DNA of 64,000 bases, from NCBI RefSeq assembly GCF_020216025.1, contig NZ_JAIWNC010000046.1:21010-85009 (forward strand), read 5' to 3'. The translations under genes and the position numbers were made by a program. Of this stretch, positions 24,984-33,442 are shown one piece after another. The notes under the pieces are model-generated. The model searched no databases. It was not told the origin of the DNA and worked only from the letters and a program-made list of their open reading frames with translations. This stretch comes from Jidongwangia harbinensis (GTDB lineage: Bacteria > Actinomycetota > Actinomycetes > Mycobacteriales > Micromonosporaceae). Position 1 is the stretch's first letter. The number at the start of each line of letters is the position of its first letter.

Positions 24984-26750
24984 ATGACCTTCACCCCCGG
25001 CGTCTCCCGGCGTGCCGTGCTGGCCGCCTCGGCCGCCTCCGCGGCCGCCCCGCTCGCCGTCTCCGGCGGCGCCGCGGCCGCCCCGAAGACCACGACCTAC
25101 CACCTCACCGTGCTGGGTACGTCGGACACTCACGGCAACGTCTACAACTGGGACTACTACAAGGACACCGAGTACGACGACAGCGCCCACAACGACGTCG
25201 GTGTGGCCAAGCTGGCCTCGCTGGTCAACCAGATCCGCGCCGAGCGGGACACCACCACGCTCGTGCTGGACGCCGGCGACACGATCCAGGGCACGCCGCT
25301 GGCCACCTATTACGCCAAGCAGGAGCCGATCACCACCACCGGCGCGAAGCACCCGATGGCGCGGGCCATGAACGTGCTGCACTACGACGCGGTGACGCTC
25401 GGCAACCACGAGTTCAACTACGGGCTGCCGCTGTTGAACCTGTGGATCCGCCAGCTCGGGTTCCCGGCGCTGGCCGCGAACGCGGTGGACGTGCGCACCG
25501 GCCGGCCGGCCTTCACGCCGTACGTGATCAAGCGGGTCTCGCTCGGCCGGCACGCGCCGACGCTGCGGGTCGGCATCCTGGGGCTGACCAACCCGGGCAC
25601 GGCGATCTGGGACCGGGTGCACGTGGAGGGCAGGCTCCGCTTCGAGGACCTGGTGGCGACCGCTGCGAAGTGGGTGCCGATCATGCGGGCCCGCGGCGCC
25701 GACGTGGTGCTGATCTCGGCGCACGGCGGGGACAGCGGCACCTCCAGCTACGGTCCGGAGCTGCCGGTGGAGAACCCGAGCGCGTTGATCGCGGAGCGGG
25801 TGCCGGGCATCGACGCGATCCTGTTCGGCCACGCGCACGCCGACGTGCCGCAGCGGTTCGTCACCAACCTGGCCACCGGGGAGCAGGTGCTGCTGTCCGA
25901 GCCGTCCCGGTGGGGGCAGCGGCTGACCAGGATGGACTTCACGCTGACCCGGTCCCGGGGACGCTGGACGGTCACCGGGAAGAAGTCCACCACGCTGAAC
26001 TCGAACACGGTCGGAGAGGACCCGGCGGTGCTCGCCGCGGTGCGCGCCCAGCACACCCGGACCGTCGCGTACGTCAACCAGGTGGTGGCCCGGTCGACCG
26101 TCGAGCTGTCCGCGGCCGAGTCGCGCTACCGGGACACGCCGATCCTGGACTTCATCAACCGGGTGCAGACCGACACGGTGACCGCCGCGCTGGCCGGCAC
26201 CGAGCACGCCGGCCTGCCGGTGTTGTCCATCGCGGCGCCGTTCAGCCGCACCGCGGTGTTCCCGCAGGGCGACGTGAAGATCAAGGATGTGGCCGGGCTC
26301 TACATCTATGACAACACGCTGGAGGCGGTGATCCTCACCGGCGCCGAGGTCAAGGCGTACCTGGAGTACTCGGCGAAGTACTTCCGCACGCTGGCGCCGG
26401 GCGCGCCGGTGGTGCCCGCCGACCTCAACGACCCGGCGGTGCCGGATTACAACTACGACGTGTTCTCCGGCGTCGACTACGACATCGACATCAGCCGGCC
26501 GGTGGGGGAGCGGATCACCCTGCGCGGTGTCGACCCGGCCGCCCGGTTCGTGGTGGCGGTGAACAACTACCGGCGCTCCGGCGGCGGCAACTTCCCGGGC
26601 ATCGTCACCGGGCAGGTCTACAACGCCCAGCAGGAGATCCGCCAGCTGCTGATCGACTGGGCACAGGCCCGCGGGGTGATCGACCCGGCGGACTTCTTCG
26701 TACCGAACTGGCGGCTGGTCCGGGCCGGCGAGCCGGTCTTCGGGGCCTGA
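24984..26750 (+). CDS. Tat-exported 5'-nucleotidase / cyclic-nucleotide phosphodiesterase family protein
   Basis: 588 residues from ATG 24984 with GAAAGG upstream. The N-terminus has a twin-arginine signal (VSRRAVLAA) and an Ala-rich hydrophobic stretch ending near residue 32. The metallophosphatase domain is intact: GTSDTHGN (near 44-51), LDAGDTIQG, TLGNHEFNYG, ISAHGG and LFGHAHAD supply the two-metal ligands. The C-terminal half is the 5_nucleotid_C substrate domain (FSRTAVFPQGDVKIKDVAGLYIYDNTL). Such enzymes release phosphate and nucleosides outside the cell from nucleotides or 2',3'-cyclic nucleotides. The exact substrate cannot be told. It is monocistronic, with a convergent terminator after it. 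Confidence 0.92.
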   Translation: MTFTPGVSRRAVLAASAASAAAPLAVSGGAAAAPKTTTYHLTVLGTSDTHGNVYNWDYYKDTEYDDSAHNDVGVAKLASLVNQIRAERDTTTLVLDAGDTIQGTPLATYYAKQEPITTTGAKHPMARAMNVLHYDAVTLGNHEFNYGLPLLNLWIRQLGFPALAANAVDVRTGRPAFTPYVIKRVSLGRHAPTLRVGILGLTNPGTAIWDRVHVEGRLRFEDLVATAAKWVPIMRARGADVVLISAHGGDSGTSSYGPELPVENPSALIAERVPGIDAILFGHAHADVPQRFVTNLATGEQVLLSEPSRWGQRLTRMDFTLTRSRGRWTVTGKKSTTLNSNTVGEDPAVLAAVRAQHTRTVAYVNQVVARSTVELSAAESRYRDTPILDFINRVQTDTVTAALAGTEHAGLPVLSIAAPFSRTAVFPQGDVKIKDVAGLYIYDNTLEAVILTGAEVKAYLEYSAKYFRTLAPGAPVVPADLNDPAVPDYNYDVFSGVDYDIDISRPVGERITLRGVDPAARFVVAVNNYRRSGGGNFPGIVTGQVYNAQQEIRQLLIDWAQARGVIDPADFFVPNWRLVRAGEPVFGA

Positions 26751-26764
26751 CCCCGGTACAGAGG

Positions 26765-26798
26765 CGTGGCGCACCCTCCCCGCCGGGGGTGCGCCACG
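26765..26798. terminator. Bidirectional hairpin terminator
   Basis: Perfect 12-bp arms CGTGGCGCACCC / GGGTGCGCCACG with a 10-base loop lie between two convergent genes, 15 bp after the nucleotidase stop and 7 bp before the other stop. Confidence 0.75.
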
Positions 26799-26804
26799 GG
26801 TCCT

Positions 26805-27431
26805 CTACTTCCGCGCCGGCACGGCCGTCCACACGCCGTCGGCGTCCGCCGTGACGGTGAGCGACGCGGTACGCCCGTCGTTCAACGTCAGCACGCAGTC
26901 GTACCGGCGCAGACCGTCCGTCCCGCGGGCTCCGACCGGCGTGCAGGCGGCCCTGGTCGCGGTGACCCGCGCCGTCTCGGTCAGCTGACCGTCGCCGACC
27001 AGCTTGCTCTGCACCAGCTTGGTGGTGGCGTTCTCCTTGATGGTCAGGTAGGTGGGGACCGCGACGGCCACCGAGACGGCCAACCCGAGCACCCACACGG
27101 CGGTCACCACCGCCCAGGCCACCCAGTACGGTGCGACGCCGTTGCGTCCCCGCCGGGCCTGCTCGGCGCGCCGGGCCGCGGCGATCGCGCCCAGCGGGCC
27201 GAAGACCCACGTCCAGGCGACTACCGGCCACCAGGACGGCGGGTCGGGCCGGGCGGCGTTGTGCATCTCCTCCGGGAACGGCACCAGCAACTGCCCGTGC
27301 GGCGCGTACGGGGCCGGCGGGCCGTACGCCGGGGGCTGGTCCGGTGGGGGCGGCGTGGCCCAGGGCGGGTTGGTCGGGTAGGCCTGCGGCGGGACCGCGG
27401 GATCCGCGCCGTACGGGGTCTGGGTGGTCAT
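26805..27431 (-). CDS. Proline-rich membrane protein with extracellular DUF4333-like tail
   Basis: 208 residues from ATG 27431 (AAAGG 12 bases upstream). Residues 1-60 are cytoplasmic and rich in Pro, Tyr and Ala (TPYGADPAVPPQAYPTNPP). Two hydrophobic segments follow (about 65-82 and 100-128), then an extracellular domain of about 80 residues with two Cys (AACTP, YDCVL) resembling the actinobacterial DUF4333 pattern. Function is unknown; proteins of this shape are abundant in actinobacteria and thought to sense or bind something at the envelope. It is convergent with the nucleotidase gene. Confidence 0.7.
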   Translation of the reverse strand: MTTQTPYGADPAVPPQAYPTNPPWATPPPPDQPPAYGPPAPYAPHGQLLVPFPEEMHNAARPDPPSWWPVVAWTWVFGPLGAIAAARRAEQARRGRNGVAPYWVAWAVVTAVWVLGLAVSVAVAVPTYLTIKENATTKLVQSKLVGDGQLTETARVTATRAACTPVGARGTDGLRRYDCVLTLNDGRTASLTVTADADGVWTAVPARK

Positions 27432-27528
27432 GCGGGGTGGCCTTTCCGGTAGCAACCGTGGCGCAGCGCCGTGCCAGAGTGGTCGTCTCATCGACGCCCG
27501 GCGGCCCCACCTGAGTGTTCCCGGGCGG

Positions 27529-28371
27529 TCAGGTCCCCGGGCTGACCGCCACCTGCATCTCGGTCACCCACCGGCCGTGGTCGTCCGGCGGGCATTCCAG
27601 GTACACCTCGCGGGCGTAGCCGCAGCCCATGGTGCGATAGCCGTGGTCGTCGATCCAGCGGGCGATGATCTGTTCGGTGCGGAACGCCTCGGACATCGGG
27701 CCGTGGTGCAGCAGCGTGGCCGCGTACCGGACCGGCGGCAGGTCCACCACGGCGAACCCCGGGTCGGCCGGCACGTCACCGGTGAACGGGAAGGCGGCGT
27801 GCACGGTGATCGACTCGTCGCCGGGGCCGGTGGGCGCGGGCAGATAGTAGGCGATCGGTGCGCCGCTCATCCGTACCCCGGCGGCGGTCATCCGGTCCAT
27901 CAGCACCGGATACAGCGGGCTCAGCGCGGACGTGATGTACGGGCCGTCGTATCCGGCGCACGGCGCGGACAGCTCGGCGACCCGCAGCGCCGGTACCGAC
28001 GTGAGGACGACGTCGGCGGTGTCCATGTGGCCCTCGGTCTCGATCAGCCGGAGACGGGTGTCCACCCGGGCGAGGCGCGCCTGGTCCTCGGCCATCTGCT
28101 CGGCCAGCTGGGCACGGCGCAGCCGCAGCATGCCGCGCAGTTCGGCGGTACCGACCTTGTCGTCGATCATGGTCTGCACCTGCTCCAGCGTGAAGCCGAG
28201 GTCCTTGAGCGCGACCACCCGGTTGAGCAGGGTCAGCTGGGCCGCAGCGTAGTAGCGGTAGCCGCTGGACTTGTCGACCCGGGCGGGCCGGATCAGGCCG
28301 ATCGCGTCGTAGTGGCGCAGCATCCGGACCGACACCCGGCCCAGGTGGGCGAAGTCTCCGATGGTGAACAT
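27529..28371 (-). CDS. MerR-family regulator with GyrI-like effector domain
   Basis: 280 residues from ATG 28371. Residues 1-70 are the MerR winged helix (FTIGDFAHLGRVSVRMLRHY, then SGYRYYAAAQL); residues 75-115 form the dimerisation coiled coil. Residues about 125-280 match the GyrI/BmrR effector-binding fold (AELSAPCAGYDG... GREVYLECPPDD type pattern). BmrR-like proteins bind hydrophobic cations or drugs and activate a transporter gene. No transporter is next to it, so the target is not evident. Confidence 0.87.
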   Translation of the reverse strand: MFTIGDFAHLGRVSVRMLRHYDAIGLIRPARVDKSSGYRYYAAAQLTLLNRVVALKDLGFTLEQVQTMIDDKVGTAELRGMLRLRRAQLAEQMAEDQARLARVDTRLRLIETEGHMDTADVVLTSVPALRVAELSAPCAGYDGPYITSALSPLYPVLMDRMTAAGVRMSGAPIAYYLPAPTGPGDESITVHAAFPFTGDVPADPGFAVVDLPPVRYAATLLHHGPMSEAFRTEQIIARWIDDHGYRTMGCGYAREVYLECPPDDHGRWVTEMQVAVSPGT

Positions 28372-28407
28372 GATCCCCCGATGCTGAGCCCTGACACGGT
28401 GTCCGGG

Positions 28408-29835
28408 TCAACCTCCGGCGGTGCCGCCGTCCGCGTTTCCGCCACCGCCGTCGTTTCCGCCGTCGCTGTCCGGGTTTCCCGGCGGTGTCGTGGTGGTCGT
28501 GGTCTGCGTCGGCGGGGTCGTCGTCGTGGTCTGCGTGGTCGGGGTCGTGGTCGGCGGGGTCGTCGTGGTGGGCGGGGTGGTCGGCGTGGTGGTCGGGGGC
28601 GGCGTGGTGGTGCGGGTCGGCCGGGGCGCCTCGCCGTTCGGCCGGGTGGTCCGCCGGGTCTCCTCGTCCGACGGAGGCGGCGCGGCCGGCACCTCCGGCT
28701 CGGCGCTCTCGGTCGGCTCGGCCGGCGTGGTGGCGGCCGGGGTGACCGGCGGGTTGTCGCCGTCGTTGTCGCCGAGGACCAGGGCGAACGCGAGGCCGGT
28801 CGCGGTCAGGATCAGGGCGATGACGGTCAGCAGCACGGCCAGCTGGGCACGGGACCGCCGGGCCGCCGACGGCCTCGGCGGCGGAGCGGAGTGCCGGGGT
28901 ACGGGCGTCGTGGGCGCCGCCGCGGCAGCGACCGGCGCCGCGGTCAGCACGGTCCGGGTCAGGCCGGTCCCGGTGACCCCGGGGGTGACCGTGGTGGTGG
29001 CGTCCGTGGCGACCGCGGCCAGGGCGGCGTCGGCGAACTCGGCGGCGCTTTCGAACCGGTCCTCCGGATGCTTCGCCATCGCCCGGGTGATCAGTTCGCG
29101 GACCGCGAGCGGCACCTCGTCCGGCAGCGGCTCCGGGTCCTCGTCCAGGTGCCGCAGCGCCACCTGCAGCGCGTTGTCGCCGTCGAACGGCGGATGGCCG
29201 GCGATGCAGTGGTACGCCACCGCGCCCAGCGCGTAGATGTCCGTGGCCGGCGTGACGTTGCCCTTGGCGACCTGCTCGGGTGCCATGTAGAGCGCGGTGC
29301 CGACGATCGCGTTGAGGCCGGTCACGCTGGTCACCGCGGCGGACCGGGCGACCCCGAAGTCGACCAGGATCACCGCGCCGGTGGGCTTGACGATGAGGTT
29401 GCCGGGCTTGACGTCGCGGTGCACCGTGCCGTTCAGGTGCGCGGCATGCAGGGCGTCGCCGGCCTGGGCGACGATCGACATGGTCTCCTCGACGCTGAGC
29501 CGGCCGGCCTCCTTGAGCCGGGTGGACAGCGGTTCGCCCTCGACGTACGCCATCACCAGGTAGGCGCACTGCTCCTCGTCCGCGGAGTCGCCGGCGCTGG
29601 CGTAGTCGTAGACCTCGACCACGCCGGGATGCCGGAACGCGGCCATCATCCGGGCCTCGCCGTAGAACCGCGCGGCGAACTCCGGGTCGGTCATCATCGC
29701 CGAGCGCAGCACCTTGACCGCGACGATGCGGCCGAGCACCACGTCGGTGCCCTTCCACACGTCGCCCATACCGCCCGTGGCGATGCGCTCGTCCAACCGG
29801 TAACGGTTGTCCAGCAGGTGTCCGGCATCCAGCAC
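28408..29835 (-). CDS. Transmembrane Ser/Thr protein kinase (PknB-like)
   Basis: 475 residues from ATG 29835. The Hanks-type kinase domain (about 12-270) is complete: ATGGMGDVWKG glycine loop (19-29), K41, catalytic HRDVKPGN (about 137-144), VDFGVAR and MAPEQV. A juxtamembrane Pro/Arg segment leads to one transmembrane helix (about 330-352). The outer part is short, Thr/Pro-rich low complexity, with no PASTA repeats, so it probably does not sense muropeptides directly. It lies 36 bp upstream, same strand, of the MerR gene and could be co-transcribed with it. Confidence 0.92.
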   Translation of the reverse strand: MLDAGHLLDNRYRLDERIATGGMGDVWKGTDVVLGRIVAVKVLRSAMMTDPEFAARFYGEARMMAAFRHPGVVEVYDYASAGDSADEEQCAYLVMAYVEGEPLSTRLKEAGRLSVEETMSIVAQAGDALHAAHLNGTVHRDVKPGNLIVKPTGAVILVDFGVARSAAVTSVTGLNAIVGTALYMAPEQVAKGNVTPATDIYALGAVAYHCIAGHPPFDGDNALQVALRHLDEDPEPLPDEVPLAVRELITRAMAKHPEDRFESAAEFADAALAAVATDATTTVTPGVTGTGLTRTVLTAAPVAAAAAPTTPVPRHSAPPPRPSAARRSRAQLAVLLTVIALILTATGLAFALVLGDNDGDNPPVTPAATTPAEPTESAEPEVPAAPPPSDEETRRTTRPNGEAPRPTRTTTPPPTTTPTTPPTTTTPPTTTPTTQTTTTTPPTQTTTTTTPPGNPDSDGGNDGGGGNADGGTAGG

Positions 29836-29915
29836 CAGCGGACCTTATCTGATCGGGGCCGTCGTCATGCGCGACGGCAGACCTGAGTGACGCTCAACTG
29901 TACAAAGCGGAAGCC

Positions 29916-30491
29916 TTACCTGCGGTGCAGCGGGGGCACCCTGCGGCCGGCCGCCGAATCGCTGATCAACTGGGCCAGCCGGCGTTCCCGGGTGTCCGCC
30001 CGCTTCGCGCTGACCACCCAGTGCACGGCCGCCCGGCGGTAGGACGGCGCCTGGCTTCGGAACCACTCCCAGGCCGCCGCGTCCGCCTGCAGCCGCTGCT
30101 CCTGGTCCGGGCTGAGCACGGCGTCCGCGGGCTGCTCGTACGAGTACGTCGCCACCCGATCGGGGCGGCGCTGCTCGAACGCCCGGATCCCGGCCGGGTG
30201 CATCAGCCCCTGCTCGGTGAGCCGCGCCACGGTGGCCACGTTCACCGCGCTCCACACGCTGCCGGTGCGCCGCGGGGTGAAGCGGACCTGGTAGCGCTGG
30301 TCGTCGATGCGGCGGCCGACGCTGTCGATCCAGCCGAAGCACAACGCCTGCTCGATCGCCTCGGCATGGGTGACACCGGTCCGGCCGCTGCCCTTCTTCC
30401 AGTAGCCGACCAGCAGCTCCGGCTGGTCCTCGTGGTGCCGTTCGAACCAGGCACGCAACTCCGCCGAGGAGGCGAAGAACACAGGTTCCAT
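29916..30491 (-). CDS. YdeI/OmpD-associated family protein
   Basis: 191 residues from ATG 30491. The sequence carries the family hallmarks EPVFFASSAELRAWFERHH, GYWKKGSGRTGVTHAEAIEQALCFGWIDS (about residues 28-58) and RFTPRRTGSVWSAVN. The family occurs widely in bacteria; function is not established, although one member is linked to polymyxin resistance in Enterobacteria. There is no signal peptide, so it is probably cytoplasmic. The gene is flanked by a strong hairpin on its upstream side belonging to the preceding gene. Confidence 0.85.
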   Translation of the reverse strand: MEPVFFASSAELRAWFERHHEDQPELLVGYWKKGSGRTGVTHAEAIEQALCFGWIDSVGRRIDDQRYQVRFTPRRTGSVWSAVNVATVARLTEQGLMHPAGIRAFEQRRPDRVATYSYEQPADAVLSPDQEQRLQADAAAWEWFRSQAPSYRRAAVHWVVSAKRADTRERRLAQLISDSAAGRRVPPLHRR

Positions 30492-30504
30492 CCGGACAGC
30501 GTAG

Positions 30505-30539
30505 GGCCGCCGGGCGGCAAAGGGCTCCGCCCGGCGGCC
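30505..30539 (-). terminator. Hairpin terminator after the 168-residue membrane protein gene
   Basis: Perfect 12-bp arms GGCCGCCGGGCG / CGCCCGGCGGCC, 11-base loop, 10 bp downstream of the minus-strand stop at 30549. Confidence 0.7.
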
Positions 30540-30548
30540 GGACCGGAG

Positions 30549-31055
30549 TCAGCTCTCCTGCGCGCTGGTGGCCGGGGTCACGATGACCGCGGTCTCCGCG
30601 AGTTCCAGTTCCTCCTGCTCGGCCTGCCGCTCGAGCGCGGCCCGGGCGGCCGAGGCGGCGGCCCAGCCGACCGCCACGCCGATCAGGCCGGCGCCCACGA
30701 TCAGGCCCCACGGGAGGCCAGGCTTCTGGCCGGCCAGCGCGTTGGCGGCCGCGTTCGCCCGGGTCCACGCCTCGTCGGCCACCGAGTTCACCTTGGTGCC
30801 GGCCAGGTTCGCCAACTTGGCGCTCTGGCGGTTCGTCCGCTTCGCGAGCTTCGTGCTCTTTCGACCCGCGCGATTTGCCAGCTTCGTGCCTCTACGGCTG
30901 GCCTCGCCGGCCAGGCTGGCCGCGGTGGTGCTGGTCACGTCGACCGTGTGCCGGCCGGCCTCACGCGCGCTGTCGCCGGCCGAGGCCACGGCGGACGACA
31001 GGTAGTCCCACGCCTGGGCGGCCGTGCGCTCGGCTCTACTGGTACGGGAAAACAT
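30549..31055 (-). CDS. Small single-pass membrane protein with basic repeats, function unknown
   Basis: 168 residues from ATG 31055 with a purine-rich AGGAGGTAGGA stretch just upstream. The N-terminal 45 residues are Ala/Ser-rich and amphipathic. Residues about 50-90 contain imperfect Lys/Arg repeats (GTKLANRAG, STKLAKRTN, SAKLANLAG). One transmembrane helix follows (about 113-138, LPWGLIVGAGLIGVAVGWAAA), then a Glu-rich coiled tail. Basic-repeat-plus-anchor suggests contact with nucleic acid or acidic envelope polymer at the membrane, but this is speculation. Confidence 0.72.
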   Translation of the reverse strand: MFSRTSRAERTAAQAWDYLSSAVASAGDSAREAGRHTVDVTSTTAASLAGEASRRGTKLANRAGRKSTKLAKRTNRQSAKLANLAGTKVNSVADEAWTRANAAANALAGQKPGLPWGLIVGAGLIGVAVGWAAASAARAALERQAEQEELELAETAVIVTPATSAQES

Positions 31056-31231
31056 CCGTCCTACCTCCTGCTCGCCGGTACTGGTTCTACCCCTGCCCGG
31101 ACCGGCGGAACGGCAAACGTGGCCCGGGGCGCGCCGATGTGTCGGCTGTGGACAGCATCACGTCGGTAAAAACGCTCGACATACCTGGGTAGGCTGGGGC
31201 CGGTTCAGATGACGTACACAGGCATCTGTCA

Positions 31232-31268
31232 GGTTCGGTGACTAGCGTTGAGGCAGTTTCACCGAACC
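31232..31268. promoter_or_regulatory. 10-bp inverted repeat upstream of the STAS gene
   Basis: GGTTCGGTGA and TCACCGAACC, perfect arms with a 17-base spacer, lie 75 bp before the STAS start. A TAGCGT hexamer (31243-31248) in the spacer could be a -10, so this may be an operator around the promoter. Confidence 0.4.
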
Positions 31269-31306
31269 CCGTGGGGGTAGTCAACGCCGCCCCCGACGAG
31301 TAGACG

Positions 31307-31324
31307 CCCGGGGCACGCCCCGGG
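31307..31324 (+). promoter_or_regulatory. GC hairpin in the STAS 5' leader
   Basis: CCCGGGGC and GCCCCGGG form a tight palindrome ending seven bases before the GGAGGT ribosome-binding site; it may influence translation or simply be leader structure. Confidence 0.35.
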
Positions 31325-31342
31325 TGGGTGGAGGTAAGAGGC

Positions 31343-31711
31343 GTGACGCTGTCGATAACGACATCGACGCTTGCTGACGGTGGTGTGGAGGTCGCACCCG
31401 CGGGCGAGATCGACGTCGAGAACGCGTACGAGATCCGGGACACCGTGGCCGCGCAGCTCGCGGCCGGCCGGCCCAGCCGCATCGAGCTCAACATGGAGCG
31501 CGTCAGTTTCATCGACTCCACCGGCATCACCGCCCTCGTCGGTGCCTTCCAGCTCGCCAGCATCAGCAGCGTGAAACTCGTGGTCACCCGTCCGAGCCGG
31601 TTCGCGCACCGCCAGCTCTGGATCACCGGCCTGCTCGGCCTGTTCGGCAATCCGGAACCCTGTCCCGACTGCGTCGACCCCACCGGGCAGCCCGCCGTGT
31701 CGGGCGCCTGA
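31343..31711 (+). CDS. STAS-domain anti-sigma-factor antagonist
   Basis: 122 residues from GTG 31343, chosen because GGAGGT lies eight bases upstream. The STAS fold is evident, with the phosphorylation-site motif SFIDSTGITALVGA (Ser in DSTG near residue 59). Such proteins bind anti-sigma kinases when unphosphorylated and so free a sigma factor. No anti-sigma kinase or sigma-B-type gene is adjacent; a Ser/Thr-kinase-like gene follows 66 bp later on the same strand. The C-terminal 20 residues have two Cys (EPCPDCVDP), which could make it redox- or metal-sensitive. Confidence 0.87.
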   Translation: MTLSITTSTLADGGVEVAPAGEIDVENAYEIRDTVAAQLAAGRPSRIELNMERVSFIDSTGITALVGAFQLASISSVKLVVTRPSRFAHRQLWITGLLGLFGNPEPCPDCVDPTGQPAVSGA

Positions 31712-31777
31712 CCGCCGGTGACCGTTACGTTAAGCCTTGATGATCCGGCTTGATGCCGTGCTGTCCGGTAGGGAATA

Positions 31778-32668
31778 GTGCGGCCCGTGGCGCGACTCCC
31801 GCTCGGCACCCCCATCCTGGGGCGGTACGTCCTGATGAGGGCGATCGGCCAGGGCGGTGTCTCGACCGTGTATTCGGCGGTCGACGCCCATCGCGGCCGC
31901 CGGCTCGCGGTGAAGGTGCTGGCCCCCACGATGGCCGACGACCCCGGCGCCCGCGACGACGTCCGGCGTGAGGCGCTGATCACCCACCGGTTGCGCCACC
32001 CCGGCGTGCCGCGGGTCTTCGAGTACGGCGACGCGCCGCTGCCGGACGGCACCGTGGTGCCGTACGTCGTGCTGGAACTGCTCTCCGGCGTCCCGCTCAC
32101 CGAGAAGTTGGCCGGCGGGCCGCTGGACTGGCCGGAGGCGGTCCGCATCGCGGCCAGCGTGGCCGACGTGCTGGCCGTCGCCCACCGCCGCGGCGTGGTC
32201 CACCGCGACCTCACCGCCCGGAACGTGATGATCACCGCGAACGGTGTGAAGATCATCGACTTCGGGCTGGCCACCGCGGCGCTGCGGGACGTCAACGCCG
32301 TCACCGGCCCGTTGGTGATCCGGTCCCACCAGCCGCGCGGGGTGCTCCCGACGCACCCGAAGACCCAGTTCGCGCACCCCGCCGACGACGTCTACACGCT
32401 CGGCGTGCTGCTCTACGAGATGCTGGTCGGGCACTCACCGTACCCCCGGGCGGTGGCCGCCACCATCCTCGCCTCGGGCCGCGCCGGCCACCTCGCGCCC
32501 ACCCCCGTGCTCGCGGTCCCGGGCCTGGCCGGCGAGGTGCGCGACCTGGTCCGCGCCTGCATGGCGAAGAACCCGGCGGACCGCCCGGCCAGCGCGGACG
32601 TCGCGCTCGCGCTGTGGTCGGTGCTGCACCACACCGGGGTACGCCTGCTGGAACCCTCCTACAACTGA
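31778..32668 (+). CDS. Soluble atypical protein kinase with HRDLTARN catalytic loop
   Basis: 296 residues from GTG 31778. The kinase core has the glycine loop IGQGGVSTVY (23-32), K46, catalytic H142-R-D144-LTARN149 and D161-FG. In bacterial Ser/Thr kinases the loop normally reads HRDLKPxN; here the Lys is Thr and ARN follows, as in tyrosine kinases. The usual APE motif at the end of the activation segment is not recognisable (RGVLPTHPKTQFAHPADDVYTLGVLL); the subdomain IX Asp remains. There is no transmembrane helix or extra domain, so it is cytoplasmic. Whether it is active, and on Ser/Thr or Tyr, cannot be told from sequence. It follows the STAS gene on the same strand. Confidence 0.8.
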   Translation: MRPVARLPLGTPILGRYVLMRAIGQGGVSTVYSAVDAHRGRRLAVKVLAPTMADDPGARDDVRREALITHRLRHPGVPRVFEYGDAPLPDGTVVPYVVLELLSGVPLTEKLAGGPLDWPEAVRIAASVADVLAVAHRRGVVHRDLTARNVMITANGVKIIDFGLATAALRDVNAVTGPLVIRSHQPRGVLPTHPKTQFAHPADDVYTLGVLLYEMLVGHSPYPRAVAATILASGRAGHLAPTPVLAVPGLAGEVRDLVRACMAKNPADRPASADVALALWSVLHHTGVRLLEPSYN

Positions 32669-33423
32669 TCCGCCCACGGCGGCGGACCGGTGAAGGCCAG
32701 CTGGTAGACCTCGAAGAGCACCGCCTCGGCGACGCCCAGCGCCGGGCCGCCCATCCGCGCCATCCAGGTCAGCATCGGACCCGGCTCCGGGCCGCCCGCG
32801 CCCAGGCCCTTGGTGTACTCGGCGTGCGCCTCCAGCGAGGCGATCCCGCGCCGCAGCGGCTCCCCGGTCACGTCCACCGCGTGGGTCGGCCGCTCCGCGC
32901 CGGCGAACGCCACCAGCCGTACCCCGCCCCACGGCTCCAGACCCTCGTCCAGCAGCTCCGGGAAGATCCACCGGTTGCCGGCGTCCCGGGCCGCGTCCAG
33001 CGTCGCCAGCCCGACCACCCGGTGGTCCGCCTGATTCGGCATGCCGCCCATCATCCGGACCGTGAACGCCCCGGAGACGATCACCTCGGGGCGGTGCCGG
33101 CGGATCGCCCGGGCGATGTCCCGGCGCAGGTCCAGGCCGTACTCCACCACGCCGTCCCGGTGGTCCAGGAACTCCACCACGTCGACGCCCACCTCCCGGG
33201 CGCCCGCGCGTTCCTCCTGCTCCCGCAGCGGCGCCGCCTGCGCCGGGTGGATGCCGTCGATGCCCGCCTCGCCGCGGGTCGCGAGCAGGTACGTCACCTG
33301 CTTGCCCTGGGTGGTCCAGCGGGCGACCGCGGACGCCGTGCCGTACTCGATGTCGTCGGGATGCGCCGCCACCGCGAGGCACCGTTCCCAGTCCTCAGGC
33401 AGCGCGGGCAGCAACTCAGTCAT
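32659..33423 (-). CDS. PIG-L family deacetylase
   Basis: 254 residues from ATG 33423. The zinc motif AHPDDIE is at 20-26, and the third ligand is probably H in NQADHRVVG (near 137). The family includes MshB and Mca of mycothiol metabolism and various N-acetylglucosaminyl deacetylases; this length and the simple architecture do not decide between them. It converges with the kinase gene (10-bp overlap of 3' ends) and diverges from the esterase gene with 19 bp between starts. Confidence 0.85.
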   Translation of the reverse strand: MTELLPALPEDWERCLAVAAHPDDIEYGTASAVARWTTQGKQVTYLLATRGEAGIDGIHPAQAAPLREQEERAGAREVGVDVVEFLDHRDGVVEYGLDLRRDIARAIRRHRPEVIVSGAFTVRMMGGMPNQADHRVVGLATLDAARDAGNRWIFPELLDEGLEPWGGVRLVAFAGAERPTHAVDVTGEPLRRGIASLEAHAEYTKGLGAGGPEPGPMLTWMARMGGPALGVAEAVLFEVYQLAFTGPPPWADQL

Positions 33424-33442
33424 GCCGCTACTGTGCACCCCG

